The notes: generated by a model not told the origin, from the letters alone. 18,788 nt of DNA from an uncultured Christensenella sp. (GCA_910578655.1 CAJTQE010000010.1:10833-29620), one strand, 5' to 3'; numbered from the stretch's first letter, positions 7,959 to 15,771 are shown. A program made the numbers and translations.

Positions 7959-8939
7959 ATGAGAATAAACAAATCCGGAATAATCGTCAGCATAATTTTG
8001 ACTATTATTTTACTTGCGGTTGGCGTTTTGTTCGTGCTTCCCGAGCCTAAATCTCCGTTGGCGGTGACAGAAGTGTTGACTTTAAGCCAGTCAAAACCTA
8101 ATAGTCCTGCTTATATCGAAGGCAAAGTTAAAAACGAAAGCGAAAACTCAGTTACAATTTCGCAAATGGATTTTTTTATATCAAGTAATAAAGGGACTTA
8201 TCAGATAGTTGTTGATGAATATATAACTTTGCAGCCCCAAGAAGAATACAGTATCGATGTAGAAAGTGAAAATGTTCCTGCAACTGTAAAAAGCTTGACC
8301 AAGTTTACGGTAGTGGTAGACGGGAAAGAATATAACATTATTACAAATTCGAACAGCGATATGCTATTGGGGATAGCTATGTTCGTGCTTGCAGCAATTT
8401 TTGCTGCAGCGGTTTTGGGGAATATCCTTGCGATGAAAAAACTTAAAAAGCGTCTTAACGGTATAACACAATCGCTTTCGCAGTTAAATTGCAACGCACA
8501 GTATTATACCGGTATTAACGCCGCAAGCGGTCAAACGCGCAAGTCGCAGACACAATTCTTCGAAGTGATTTCAATTTTGATGTACGGGTTCAGCTCACGG
8601 CACGGTGCGCATAGCGCTCTGGATTTCGTTGTAACAGACGACGGTTTATATATCGGCAAGCCTAATAAAAACGGTCTAGAACTCAGCAATATGTCGTTTG
8701 TCGATAAAACCAATTTCCGTGACTATTCAATTATGGAACAAAACGACTGTGTAACGTTACAGAGTAATGTTGCTGGGAATAAATTTACTATTTATACTCA
8801 AAACAGCGGAACGACAGCAAAACAGCTTTTAGAGCGTTTTAATGAGTTTAAAAAATCGGAAAAGGTAGAAGAACCGCTTGGTGAAAGTGCGGTTTCAAAC
8901 GAAGTTAAGTCTGAAAACAGCGACCCGTTTGCCGATTAG
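7959..8939 (+). CDS. Two-TM membrane protein of unknown function
   Basis: A 326-residue protein I cannot name. It has a hydrophobic helix at about 8-27, an extracytoplasmic domain at about 30-133 and a second hydrophobic helix at about 135-159. A positively charged stretch KKLKKRLN follows, leaving a cytoplasmic C-terminal part (about 165-326) that ends in an acidic tail. The outer domain has a beta-rich pattern (YIEGKVKNESENSVTISQMDF, then a proline-glutamine turn and hydrophobic/threonine strands) reminiscent of FxLYD-type extracellular beta domains. The cytoplasmic part (YYTGINAASGQ, FVVTDDGLYIGKP) looks like a small globular beta domain. AGAGG at 7946-7950 gives a ribosome site eight bases from the ATG. 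The next gene, an ABC-F ATPase, starts 13 bases after its stop, so they are likely co-transcribed. No functional claim can be made. Confidence 0.8.
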   Translation: MRINKSGIIVSIILTIILLAVGVLFVLPEPKSPLAVTEVLTLSQSKPNSPAYIEGKVKNESENSVTISQMDFFISSNKGTYQIVVDEYITLQPQEEYSIDVESENVPATVKSLTKFTVVVDGKEYNIITNSNSDMLLGIAMFVLAAIFAAAVLGNILAMKKLKKRLNGITQSLSQLNCNAQYYTGINAASGQTRKSQTQFFEVISILMYGFSSRHGAHSALDFVVTDDGLYIGKPNKNGLELSNMSFVDKTNFRDYSIMEQNDCVTLQSNVAGNKFTIYTQNSGTTAKQLLERFNEFKKSEKVEEPLGESAVSNEVKSENSDPFAD

Positions 8940-8952
8940 TATGAGGTAAATA

Positions 8953-10431
8953 TTGTCAATTATAAAAGTAGAAAATCTTACGTTTTCTTATCCGTCAAGC
9001 TACGATAACGTATTTGAAGACGTAAATTTTCAGATAGATACCGACTGGAAGCTCGGATTCGTAGGCAGAAACGGAAGGGGAAAAACGACCTTTTTAAATC
9101 TGTTATTGGGTAAGTACGATTTCAGCGGTAAAATAATTTCATCTGTTAAGTTTGATTATTTCCCTTATTTAGTATCTGATAAGAACAACTTGACAGAAGA
9201 TATTTTGCGCGAAGTTTTTCCTGATTATGAAGAATGGCGGATTATGCGCGAGTTTTCGTATCTCGAAGTTGACTCCGAAGTTTTGTATCGTCCGTTCAAT
9301 ACTCTTTCAAACGGCGAACAAGCTAAGGTTTTGCTTGCAGCGATGTTCACAAACGAGGGTCATTTTCTGCTTATTGACGAGCCGACAAACCACTTGGATG
9401 AGCACGCGCGTCGATTACTGTCAAGCTATCTTTGCAAAAAGAAAAGTTTTATTCTGGTTTCTCATGACAAGTATTTTCTTGACGGTTGTGTGGACCATAT
9501 CTTATCTTTAAATAAATCTAATATAGAAGTGCAGAAAGGTAATTTTTCTGATTTTATGCAAAATTTCGAGCGTCAGCAAGAATTTGAACGCAAAGAAAAC
9601 GCTCGATTGCAGTCTGATATTGCACGTTTGCAGGAAACTGCGCGTCAAACTGCCGGCTGGGCCGCAAGCATTGAAGCAACCAAAAACGGGACTCGCAATT
9701 CGGGTTTACGGCCCGATAGGGGCTTTATAGGCCATAAGTCTGCCAAAATGATGAGCAGGGCAAAAGCAGTAGAGGACAGACGGCAGAAAGAAATCAATAA
9801 GAAAGCGGAGTTACTTAAAAACGTTGAGGTTACCTCAAGTCTTAAACTTTCGCCGCTTGAATTTCGTGCGGAAAAGCTTGTTAAGTTTATTTCGGTCGCT
9901 CCGGAATATAACGGCGTCCGAATTTGTCAACCTGTAAGTTTTGAAATTTTGCGCGGTGACAGAATTGCTCTTGTCGGTAAAAACGGTTGCGGTAAAAGCA
10001 GTATATTGAAGTTGTTACTCGGTCAAAAGATTAATTATTCGGGGGAAATTCAAAGAAATTCGAATTTAATTATTTCTTATGTTCCGCAAGACGTTTCTTT
10101 TTTACGCGGCAGTATGAGGAATTTTGCGACGGAGAATAATATTGACGAAAGCCTTTTTATGGCTGTTTTGCACAAAATGGGCGTAGATAAGGATCAGTTC
10201 AATAAAGACCTGTCTGCGTTTTCCGAAGGTCAAAAGAAAAAGGTTTTAATTGCAAAAAGTCTTTGTCAAAAAGCACACTTATACGTTTGGGACGAACCGC
10301 TCAATTTTATTGATATTTTTTCTCGCATTCAAATAGAGAACTTGCTTGAAGAATTTCAGCCGACAATGATTTTTGTAGAACATGATGTGGCGTTTCAACA
10401 AAAAATTGCAACCAAAATAATTAATTTATGA
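8953..10431 (+). CDS. ABC-F ATPase, Lsa-type ribosomal protection protein
   Basis: A 492-residue protein with two ABC domains and no membrane segments. Domain 1 has Walker A GRNGRGKTT (38-46), signature LSNGEQ and Walker B FLLIDEPTNHLD near 138-149. Domain 2 has Walker A GKNGCGKSS (342-350), signature FSEGQ and Walker B LYVWDEPLNFID near 443-454. The interdomain linker (about 195-300) contains ETARQTAGWAASIEATKNG and GHKSAKMMSRAKAVEDR, the layout of Lsa(A)/Lsa(E). Known Lsa proteins bind the 70S ribosome and displace lincosamides, streptogramin A and pleuromutilins. Length (about 498 in Lsa(A)) and the DEPLN form of the second Walker B support this subgroup over Uup or EttA. The start is TTG with GAGGT at 8943-8947 five bases upstream. 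Whether it confers resistance cannot be read from sequence. Confidence 0.87.
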   Translation: MSIIKVENLTFSYPSSYDNVFEDVNFQIDTDWKLGFVGRNGRGKTTFLNLLLGKYDFSGKIISSVKFDYFPYLVSDKNNLTEDILREVFPDYEEWRIMREFSYLEVDSEVLYRPFNTLSNGEQAKVLLAAMFTNEGHFLLIDEPTNHLDEHARRLLSSYLCKKKSFILVSHDKYFLDGCVDHILSLNKSNIEVQKGNFSDFMQNFERQQEFERKENARLQSDIARLQETARQTAGWAASIEATKNGTRNSGLRPDRGFIGHKSAKMMSRAKAVEDRRQKEINKKAELLKNVEVTSSLKLSPLEFRAEKLVKFISVAPEYNGVRICQPVSFEILRGDRIALVGKNGCGKSSILKLLLGQKINYSGEIQRNSNLIISYVPQDVSFLRGSMRNFATENNIDESLFMAVLHKMGVDKDQFNKDLSAFSEGQKKKVLIAKSLCQKAHLYVWDEPLNFIDIFSRIQIENLLEEFQPTMIFVEHDVAFQQKIATKIINL

Positions 10432-10439
10432 TTTTATTA

Positions 10440-10469
10440 TCATAGTACAAACTGTCGAAAACATACATT
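10440..10469 (+). promoter_or_regulatory. Candidate SigE-type sporulation promoter for sigK
   Basis: The -10 element CATACATT at 10462-10469 matches the mother-cell SigE consensus CATACAnT exactly. The -35-like TCATAGT at 10440-10446 matches KMATATT at six of seven positions with a 15-base spacer. In B. subtilis sigK is first transcribed by SigE, so position and type agree. The same -10 (CATACATTA) also fits the SigK form CATAnnnTA, but the AC at 10447-10448 is too close for a normal SigK -35. Confidence 0.65.
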
Positions 10470-10486
10470 ACTTTTAGGGGTTTTGT

Positions 10487-11191
10487 ATGTTTTTTGATTT
10501 TTTGAGTTTATTATTCGGCAAAATTTTCTTTTTTACGGGCGCTGTAAAAGATGAAGGCAATTTCCCTAAACCTTTATCGCCCGAAGAAGAAAAAAAATAT
10601 CTCGCCCTTGCGCGTGAGGGTGATATGGAAGCAAGAAATATGCTGATAAAGCACAATATGCGTCTTGTAGCGCATATAGTAAAAAAATATACCGGTTCGG
10701 CTGAAACGGACGATTTGCTCTCAGTCGGTTCTATCGGTTTGATTAAGGCAATAAACACCTTTCAGTATGGCAAGGGAACTCAGCTTGCCACTTATACCGC
10801 GCGTTGTATCGAAAACGAAATTCTTATGCTTTTGCGTGCCGGTAAGAAACATAAAAACAGTGTTTCACTTTCCGACCCTGTTGGCATTGATAAGGATGGG
10901 AACGAACTTACTTTAATAGATTTGCTTTGCGAAAAAGAGGAGAACGTATTTGCGCTGGTTGAAAAAAGTATGCAGCGTGAAAAGTTTGTCGCCTGTCTTA
11001 AAAAGTTTTTAACTGAAAGAGAGTTTGTTATTCTTTCGCTTAGATACGGTTTGGAAGACGGTGTGGCAATGCCGCAAAGGGAGGTTGCAAAAAAACTTGG
11101 AATTTCACGTTCGTACATATCGCGTATTGAAAAACGCGCAATTGAAAAGGCTCGTGAATATCTGAATAAAGAAGATTTTTTTAACGATTGA
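10487..11191 (+). CDS. sigK: Sporulation sigma factor SigK (pro-form)
   Basis: A 234-residue sigma-70 family protein that directs late mother-cell transcription in sporulation. The N-terminus MFFDFLSLLFGKIFFFTG is a hydrophobic pro-sequence like that of B. subtilis pro-SigK, which tethers the inactive protein to membrane until intramembrane cleavage. Region 2 covers about 48-118 (NMLIKHNMRLVAHIVKKY, then ATYTARCIENEI), and region 4 covers about 170-225 with the helix-turn-helix QREVAKKLGISRSYISRIEKR (198-218). The segment KPLSPEEEKKYLALAREGD and the SLSDPVGIDKDGNE linker are strongly SigK-like. The gene is continuous: there is no skin-type insertion. AGGGG at 10476-10480 lies six bases before the ATG. 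It is flanked by a candidate SigE promoter and a strong terminator, forming a single-gene unit. Confidence 0.94.
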   Translation: MFFDFLSLLFGKIFFFTGAVKDEGNFPKPLSPEEEKKYLALAREGDMEARNMLIKHNMRLVAHIVKKYTGSAETDDLLSVGSIGLIKAINTFQYGKGTQLATYTARCIENEILMLLRAGKKHKNSVSLSDPVGIDKDGNELTLIDLLCEKEENVFALVEKSMQREKFVACLKKFLTEREFVILSLRYGLEDGVAMPQREVAKKLGISRSYISRIEKRAIEKAREYLNKEDFFND

Positions 11192-11197
11192 ATTTTG

Positions 11198-11228
11198 AAA
11201 CGGTTTATCTTTGTATAAACCGTTTTTT
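11198..11228 (+). terminator. Strong intrinsic terminator after sigK
   Basis: A perfect 11-base stem AAACGGTTTAT (11198-11208) / ATAAACCGTTT (11215-11225) with a six-base loop CTTTGT, running into six T residues (11223-11228). It isolates sigK from the tyrS operon. Confidence 0.93.
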
Positions 11229-11230
11229 AC

Positions 11231-11259
11231 TTGCAAAATTATCTTTTAAATGCTAAAAT
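11231..11259 (+). promoter_or_regulatory. Promoter for the tyrS operon
   Basis: TTGCAA at 11231-11236, a 17-base spacer and TAAAAT at 11254-11259 preceded by TGC, an extended -10. It sits directly after the sigK terminator. The predicted start near 11266 leaves a leader of about 22 bases, too short for a T-box, which often controls tyrS in Firmicutes. Confidence 0.72.
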
Positions 11260-11287
11260 CTATTTATTAATATTACGGAGATTTGAT

Positions 11288-12481
11288 ATGACTAACGTTA
11301 TGGATATCCTCAGGGCAAGAGGGTTTGTAAAACAGACTGTTTTTGAAGAAGATTTGTACAGGCTTTTGGGCGAGGAGAGCGTAACTTTTTATATCGGTTT
11401 CGACCCTACGGCTGACAGTTTGCATATAGGGCACTTTTTGCAGCTTATTGCGATGAAACATATGCAGGACGCGGGACACCGTCCCATTATTTTAATGGGC
11501 GGCGGTACTGGGCTTATCGGTGACCCGACGGGTAAAACAGATATGCGCAAAATGATGACACGAGAAACGATAGATTATCATATAAGCTGTTTTAAGAAAC
11601 AAATGTCTAAGTTTATAAGTTTTGAAGGGAAGAACGGCGCGATAATAGCAAATAATGCGGATTGGTTGACTAAGCTTAATTACGTTGATTTTTTGCGCGA
11701 TATTGGCGTGCATTTTTCGGTAAACGAAATGCTTAGGGCTAAATGTTTTGAAACGCGGCTTGAACGTGGACTTTCTTTCCTTGAATTCAATTATATGCTG
11801 ATGCAGGGGTACGACTTTTTAAGGCTTTTCAATGATTACGGTTGTAAACTTCAACTAGGCGGCGATGACCAGTGGTCGAATATACTTGCTGGCGCAAATC
11901 TTATAAGAGTAAAAGAAAAGCAACCTGCTTATGCGATGACTTTCACTCTTTTGACGACGAGTGAAGGAAAGAAAATGGGTAAGACGGAAAAGGGCGCAGT
12001 ATGGCTTGATGAAAATAAAACAAGCCCTTACGAGTTTTACCAGTTCTGGCGTAACACTGCCGATGAAGATACTGAAAAATGTTTAAAGCTTTTAACGTTC
12101 CTGCCTCTTGACGAAATAGCTCAGCTTGTCAAATTTAAGGACGAGAGAATGAACACGGCAAAAGAAGTGCTTGCTTACGAGTTGACTAAACTCGTTCACG
12201 GCAAGCAAAAGGCGGATGAAGCGCAGTCGCAAGCGCGTGCGGCTTTCGGAGGTGGTGGAGATATGCCTGAAAAGCATATTAAACCCGAAAATAATTCTAT
12301 AATTCCGGTGCTTGTTTCAGCAGGGATTTGCGTTTCAAACGGCGAGGCTCGCAGATTAATTCAGCAGGGCGGCATCTCTATTAATGAACAAAAAGTCGTT
12401 GACATAAACGCACCCGTAAACAACGGCGACGTAATACACAAGGGTAAAAAAGTACACGTTAAAATTATTTTTGATTTATGA
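11288..12481 (+). CDS. tyrS: Tyrosine--tRNA ligase
   Basis: A 397-residue class I aminoacyl-tRNA synthetase that charges tRNA-Tyr. The HIGH motif is at residues 46-49 (LHIGH), the KMSKS motif appears as KMGKT at 229-233, the GGDDQWSN tyrosine-site block is present, and a C-terminal S4 RNA-binding domain covers about 337-397. The ATG at 11288 is chosen because GGAG at 11277-11280 is seven bases upstream and because an in-frame TTG at 11231 lies in the -35 element of the promoter. It is the first gene of a compact six-gene run, and its stop overlaps the next ATG by four bases (ATGA). The length agrees with the bacterial TyrRS form carrying an S4 domain. Confidence 0.96.
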   Translation: MTNVMDILRARGFVKQTVFEEDLYRLLGEESVTFYIGFDPTADSLHIGHFLQLIAMKHMQDAGHRPIILMGGGTGLIGDPTGKTDMRKMMTRETIDYHISCFKKQMSKFISFEGKNGAIIANNADWLTKLNYVDFLRDIGVHFSVNEMLRAKCFETRLERGLSFLEFNYMLMQGYDFLRLFNDYGCKLQLGGDDQWSNILAGANLIRVKEKQPAYAMTFTLLTTSEGKKMGKTEKGAVWLDENKTSPYEFYQFWRNTADEDTEKCLKLLTFLPLDEIAQLVKFKDERMNTAKEVLAYELTKLVHGKQKADEAQSQARAAFGGGGDMPEKHIKPENNSIIPVLVSAGICVSNGEARRLIQQGGISINEQKVVDINAPVNNGDVIHKGKKVHVKIIFDL

Positions 12482-12978
12482 AAATTTGTATTATCGGATT
12501 TAGCGGTTCCGGTAAATCTACGCTTGCGAAGTTGCTCGGTGAAAAGTATTCGCTTCCCGTATTGCATCTCGATGCAACGTTTTGGTATGGCAATTGGCAA
12601 AATCGTACGCGAGAGGAGCAGAACGCCATAGTAAAAAAATTTATAAACGATAATTGCGACGGTTGGGTAATCGACGGAAATTACGCCCAAATATGCCTTG
12701 AAAGATTTTCTCAATGCGACGCAGTTTATTTTTTGAATTACAACCGATTCGTGTGTTTTAAGCAGGCGGTAAAGAGATATAAACAAAATAAGGGAACGGT
12801 GCGCCCCGATTGCCCGTGTTTAGAGAAACTTGATGCTGAGTTTGTTAGTTGGTTGCTGTTTATAGGCAGAACGCATAAAAGGCGAAATATTATTAAACGG
12901 CTATTGTCTCTTTCTTCGGGAACCAAATATGTTTTTAAAAACCGCAAACAACTTCAAGAACATTTAAAAACACTTTAA
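12478..12978 (+). CDS. P-loop kinase of the FlaR/adenylate kinase-like family
   Basis: A 166-residue single-domain NTPase with Walker A GFSGSGKST at residues 7-15, then LHLDATFWYGNWQNR (about 29-43) and WVIDGNY (about 63-69). The LD-W and DGNY motifs are typical of proteins annotated as topology modulation protein FlaR or adenylate kinase-related, whose substrate is not settled. No membrane segment. It overlaps tyrS by four bases (ATGA), so it is co-translated, and is followed two bases later by the YigZ-like gene. A nucleotide or small-molecule kinase role is an inference from the fold; no physiological substrate can be deduced from context. Confidence 0.84.
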   Translation: MKICIIGFSGSGKSTLAKLLGEKYSLPVLHLDATFWYGNWQNRTREEQNAIVKKFINDNCDGWVIDGNYAQICLERFSQCDAVYFLNYNRFVCFKQAVKRYKQNKGTVRPDCPCLEKLDAEFVSWLLFIGRTHKRRNIIKRLLSLSSGTKYVFKNRKQLQEHLKTL

Positions 12979-12980
12979 TT

Positions 12981-13604
12981 ATGTATTTATCAATAAACGG
13001 AGAGTACGAAACTCAGAAAATTATAGAGAAATCGCGTTTTATAACTACTTCAAAACATATTTGCGGTGAAAAAGAGGCTAAAGATTTTATTGCCGATATA
13101 AAGCGCAGGTTTCCTGATGCAACGCATAATTGTTATGCGTATTTAGCAGACAATCTTGGTAATTTTCCGCGCTTTTCCGACGATGGCGAGCCGTCAGGTA
13201 CGGCGGGGATGCCCATTTTAGATGTTATAAAAAACAAAAAACTTTTTGAAACTGCGGTAGTTGTCACGCGCTATTTTGGCGGAATAAAACTTGGTGCAGG
13301 CGGATTGGTTCGTGCATATTCCGGCGCGGCAAGCGAAAATCTTGAAACGGCAGAAAAAGTTATTTACGAGATTTGCAGTCAGTCTGAATATTCGGTTGAT
13401 TATTCTGCAGTTGATGCGGTTATTCGTTACTGTGCGGAGAATCGCGCTTCCGTAATTGATACGAAGTATGGTGACGGAGTTGATTTTATAATCGCAATAA
13501 AAAAGACAGAGGAAGAAAATTTTAATAACGGGCTTACAAACAAACTCAACGGAAAGATTGCAATTAAGAAGTGCAGTGAATACTTTTTTCCGTTTAAAAT
13601 ATGA
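12981..13604 (+). CDS. YigZ/IMPACT family protein
   Basis: A 207-residue protein with the N-terminal UPF0029/IMPACT domain: KSRFITTSKHI near 18-28, ATHNCYAYL near 47-55, FSDDGEPSGTAGMPIL near 65-80, and RYFGGIKLGAGGLVRAYSGAA near 97-117. A C-terminal DUF1949-type domain occupies about 138-205. The B. subtilis homologue is YvyE, the E. coli one YigZ, of uncertain role; the eukaryotic relative IMPACT regulates translation. The ATG is two bases after the preceding stop without a clear ribosome site, so it depends on coupling. Length is normal for the family. Confidence 0.93.
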   Translation: MYLSINGEYETQKIIEKSRFITTSKHICGEKEAKDFIADIKRRFPDATHNCYAYLADNLGNFPRFSDDGEPSGTAGMPILDVIKNKKLFETAVVVTRYFGGIKLGAGGLVRAYSGAASENLETAEKVIYEICSQSEYSVDYSAVDAVIRYCAENRASVIDTKYGDGVDFIIAIKKTEEENFNNGLTNKLNGKIAIKKCSEYFFPFKI

Positions 13605-13620
13605 ATAATGGTTGAATGAT

Positions 13621-14232
13621 ATGTCGGAAATAACCTCTATAGAACCGCAGCTTAAGGATAAGAACCGTTGCAACGTATATGTCGACGGAAGATTTTATTG
13701 CGGCATAAAGCTTGAAGTGGCAATTAAATATCATTTAAAAGCAGGTATGCAGGTAGAAGAAAGTCAGCTTGATGAAATTCAGCTTGAAACCGAAAAAAGT
13801 CAAGCTGTTGATAAGGCTATGACACACCTTTCGGCGACAATGAAAACTGAGCAGCAAATGCGCGATTTCCTTACAAAAAAAGGATATACTCAGGCGGTTT
13901 GCGATTACGTTTTGGAAAAACTGCAATACTATAAATTTGTGGATGATTTTGCCTATTGTAAAGCATATGTAAATAGCGTAAGCGGAAAGGGCAAACGTGC
14001 AATAGAGGCAGACCTATTTAAACGCAAAGCGCGCAGGGAGGCTATTGAGGAAGCCCTTGAAGAATTTGATGAGAATGAGGACGAGGCTTTTGAACTTCTT
14101 CAAAAGTATATGCGAGGCAAGGAGATTAACAAAATCAATTTGTTAAAGGGATATAAATATTTGCTTTCTAAGGGGTATGGTTACGATATAGCCAAATCGG
14201 CAACAGGGAAGATGGAAGTTGAAGATTTTTGA
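13621..14232 (+). CDS. recX: Recombination regulator RecX
   Basis: A 203-residue RecX-type protein. RecX proteins are three-helix tandem repeat proteins that bind RecA filaments and modulate strand exchange. Typical features are KNRCNVYVDGRFYCGI near the start, the MKTEQQMRDFLTKKGYTQA repeat, FVDDFAYCKAYVNS (the family's DDxxYAxxY-like block) and a final LLSKGYGYDIAKSA. The ATG at 13621 is chosen; an in-frame TTG at 13612 adds three residues, and neither has a clear ribosome site. The stop falls inside the next gene, whose TTG begins 14 bases before the recX end. recA itself is not in the window. Confidence 0.88.
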   Translation: MSEITSIEPQLKDKNRCNVYVDGRFYCGIKLEVAIKYHLKAGMQVEESQLDEIQLETEKSQAVDKAMTHLSATMKTEQQMRDFLTKKGYTQAVCDYVLEKLQYYKFVDDFAYCKAYVNSVSGKGKRAIEADLFKRKARREAIEEALEEFDENEDEAFELLQKYMRGKEINKINLLKGYKYLLSKGYGYDIAKSATGKMEVEDF

Positions 14233-14881
14233 GCTTGATGAAACAGACTCGACAAACGAATACTGTAAACGAAATTTTACAGGTTATTCGTTTGCGGTAA
14301 CAGCAAAAAGAATTGCCACTCAAAACGGAATAAGTATTGACGGCGCACTCAATTTATCGGTTGTACGCAGGCCGTATAAAATGGATTTAACCGAGGCTTT
14401 TTTGATTACTGTCAATGCCTGCACGGCAGTTTGCCAGACGTTAGAAGGTTACGGACTCAAACCCATTATACAGTGGCCAAACAACATTTTGGTGAACGGT
14501 AAAAGAATTTGTGCGGTGAAAGTTGAAAACGCTTTTTCGGGCAGTTTCATAAGTCGTGCAATCGTTGGAATAAGTCTGAACGTCAATAACATTTTAAATG
14601 CAGAACTCTTTAAAAGCGTAACCACACTAAAAAAAGAAACAGGCGGCTATGTTTCGGTTTCGGAAGTCAGAAATATGCTGCTTGCAAATATGCATAAATC
14701 ATTCTCTTTGTCCGATTATAAAAGTTATATCGATTGGTTCGGAAAGCAGGTTAAAATTAAAACGGCAAACGGTGAACAGCCGGCAACCGCCGTCGATGTT
14801 GATGCTGACGGACGGCTTATCTGTGTATTTGCAGGCAGTTTAAAGAAGGTAAATTCCGTAGAGGTTACTCTCGAATTATGA
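14219..14881 (+). CDS. Divergent biotin--protein ligase family protein
   Basis: A 220-residue BPL/LplA/LipB-fold protein without an N-terminal DNA-binding domain. Class I members attach biotin to acetyl-CoA carboxylase carrier protein. The opening DETDSTNEYCK is typical. The biotinyl-AMP loop GRGRRGRxW is absent: after ATQ the sequence runs NGISIDGALNLSVVRRP, about ten residues short. The KWPND motif reads QWPNNIL, and the following KLAGILVE block reads RICAVKVE. The ligase may therefore be inactive or act differently. The start is TTG, with AGGGAA at 14205-14210 eight bases upstream; it overlaps recX by 14 bases and nnrD by four (ATGA). Family assignment is firm; retained biotin ligase activity is doubtful. 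Confidence 0.8.
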   Translation: MKIFELDETDSTNEYCKRNFTGYSFAVTAKRIATQNGISIDGALNLSVVRRPYKMDLTEAFLITVNACTAVCQTLEGYGLKPIIQWPNNILVNGKRICAVKVENAFSGSFISRAIVGISLNVNNILNAELFKSVTTLKKETGGYVSVSEVRNMLLANMHKSFSLSDYKSYIDWFGKQVKIKTANGEQPATAVDVDADGRLICVFAGSLKKVNSVEVTLEL

Positions 14882-15771
14882 CACAAAAAACGGAAAATGA
14901 ATATAATACTAATGCCGAACTATTCGGGTTTAAGATACCGGAAAATATTCGCATAGTCGACGGCACACAAGTTTGTGCGTTTTATCCGCCGAGAAAGCGT
15001 AATACAAATAAGGGCGATTACGGTAGTACGAATATTATTGCAGGAAGCGATAAATATATCGGCGCGGCGGTGCTTGCCGTTGAAGCTGCTTTAAAGTCGG
15101 GGTGCGGGTACGTTAAACTTACGAGTTCGGAAAAAGTAAAGCTTGCGCTTGCAACCAAATATCCGCAAACTATTTTTCTTGACGTTTACGATTTGAACAG
15201 TCAATCGATAGCGATAGGAATGGGGTGCGGAGTAAGTAGGAATTTATATGAGCAAATTAGTTTTCTTGCTGAAAATTATTGCGGAACTTTGATTATCGAT
15301 GCGGACGGACTTAACTGTATTTCTAAGTACGGACTTGCTGTTATTAAAAGCAGTCGTCCTAAAATAATATTGACACCGCATTTAAAAGAATTTTCGCGTT
15401 TGACGGGGAAGTCCGTTGAAACAATTGCAAAACAGCCTATTGAGGCGGCGCAAGAATTTGCAACCCGTTACGGCGTTACTTTACTTTTAAAGGGCGCGGC
15501 AAGCGTAATTACCGATGGCATGGAAACGTGCGTGAACATCAGCGGAACCACCGCGCTTGCAAAGGGAGGTAGCGGAGATATGCTTGCCGGATATATGGCA
15601 GGCAGTGCGGCGCGCGGACTTTCACCGTTTAATGCTGCAGTTTGCTCTGCGTATACTATGGGCGTTGCAGCGGAGATAAGCTCTCGACAAAAAACAGACT
15701 ATTGTGTAACGGCGCGCGACGTTATTGACAATTTACATTTAGCCGTCAAATGCTTGACAGGCCAGAATTGA
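14878..15771 (+). CDS. nnrD: ADP-dependent NAD(P)H-hydrate dehydratase
   Basis: A 297-residue carbohydrate-kinase-fold protein that repairs hydrated NAD(P)H. Family features are TNIIAGSDKYIGAAVLAVEAAL near 50-71, AIGMGCGV (the glycine-rich strand), LIIDADGLN near 137-145, ILTPHLKEFSRLTG near 163-176, LLLKGAASVITDG and the nucleotide-site motif KGGSGDMLAG near 228-237. The epimerase half (YjeF_N, NnrE) found fused in many bacteria is absent, so this is a stand-alone dehydratase. The ATG overlaps the preceding stop by four bases. The promoter of the next unit has its -35 inside the final codons. It is the last gene of the tyrS run. Confidence 0.93.
   Translation: MTQKTENEYNTNAELFGFKIPENIRIVDGTQVCAFYPPRKRNTNKGDYGSTNIIAGSDKYIGAAVLAVEAALKSGCGYVKLTSSEKVKLALATKYPQTIFLDVYDLNSQSIAIGMGCGVSRNLYEQISFLAENYCGTLIIDADGLNCISKYGLAVIKSSRPKIILTPHLKEFSRLTGKSVETIAKQPIEAAQEFATRYGVTLLLKGAASVITDGMETCVNISGTTALAKGGSGDMLAGYMAGSAARGLSPFNAAVCSAYTMGVAAEISSRQKTDYCVTARDVIDNLHLAVKCLTGQN

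Noticed and set aside
10429..10444. ATGAT/ATCAT inverted repeat after the ABC-F gene as a terminator
   Set aside because: Five AT-rich pairs, no T-tract, and it overlaps the candidate sigK -35 region.
11231..11287. TTG-initiated extension of TyrRS by 19 residues
   Set aside because: The TTG lies in the -35 element and the stretch includes the -10 box of the tyrS promoter; no ribosome site precedes it, whereas ATG 11288 has GGAG seven bases upstream.
11229..11287. T-box leader for tyrS
   Set aside because: The predicted leader is only about 22 bases, and no T-box or specifier structure fits between the sigK terminator and the tyrS start.
12361..12786. 141-codon minus-strand open frame
   Set aside because: It is antisense to tyrS and the P-loop kinase gene, both well supported, and shows no family-like sequence.
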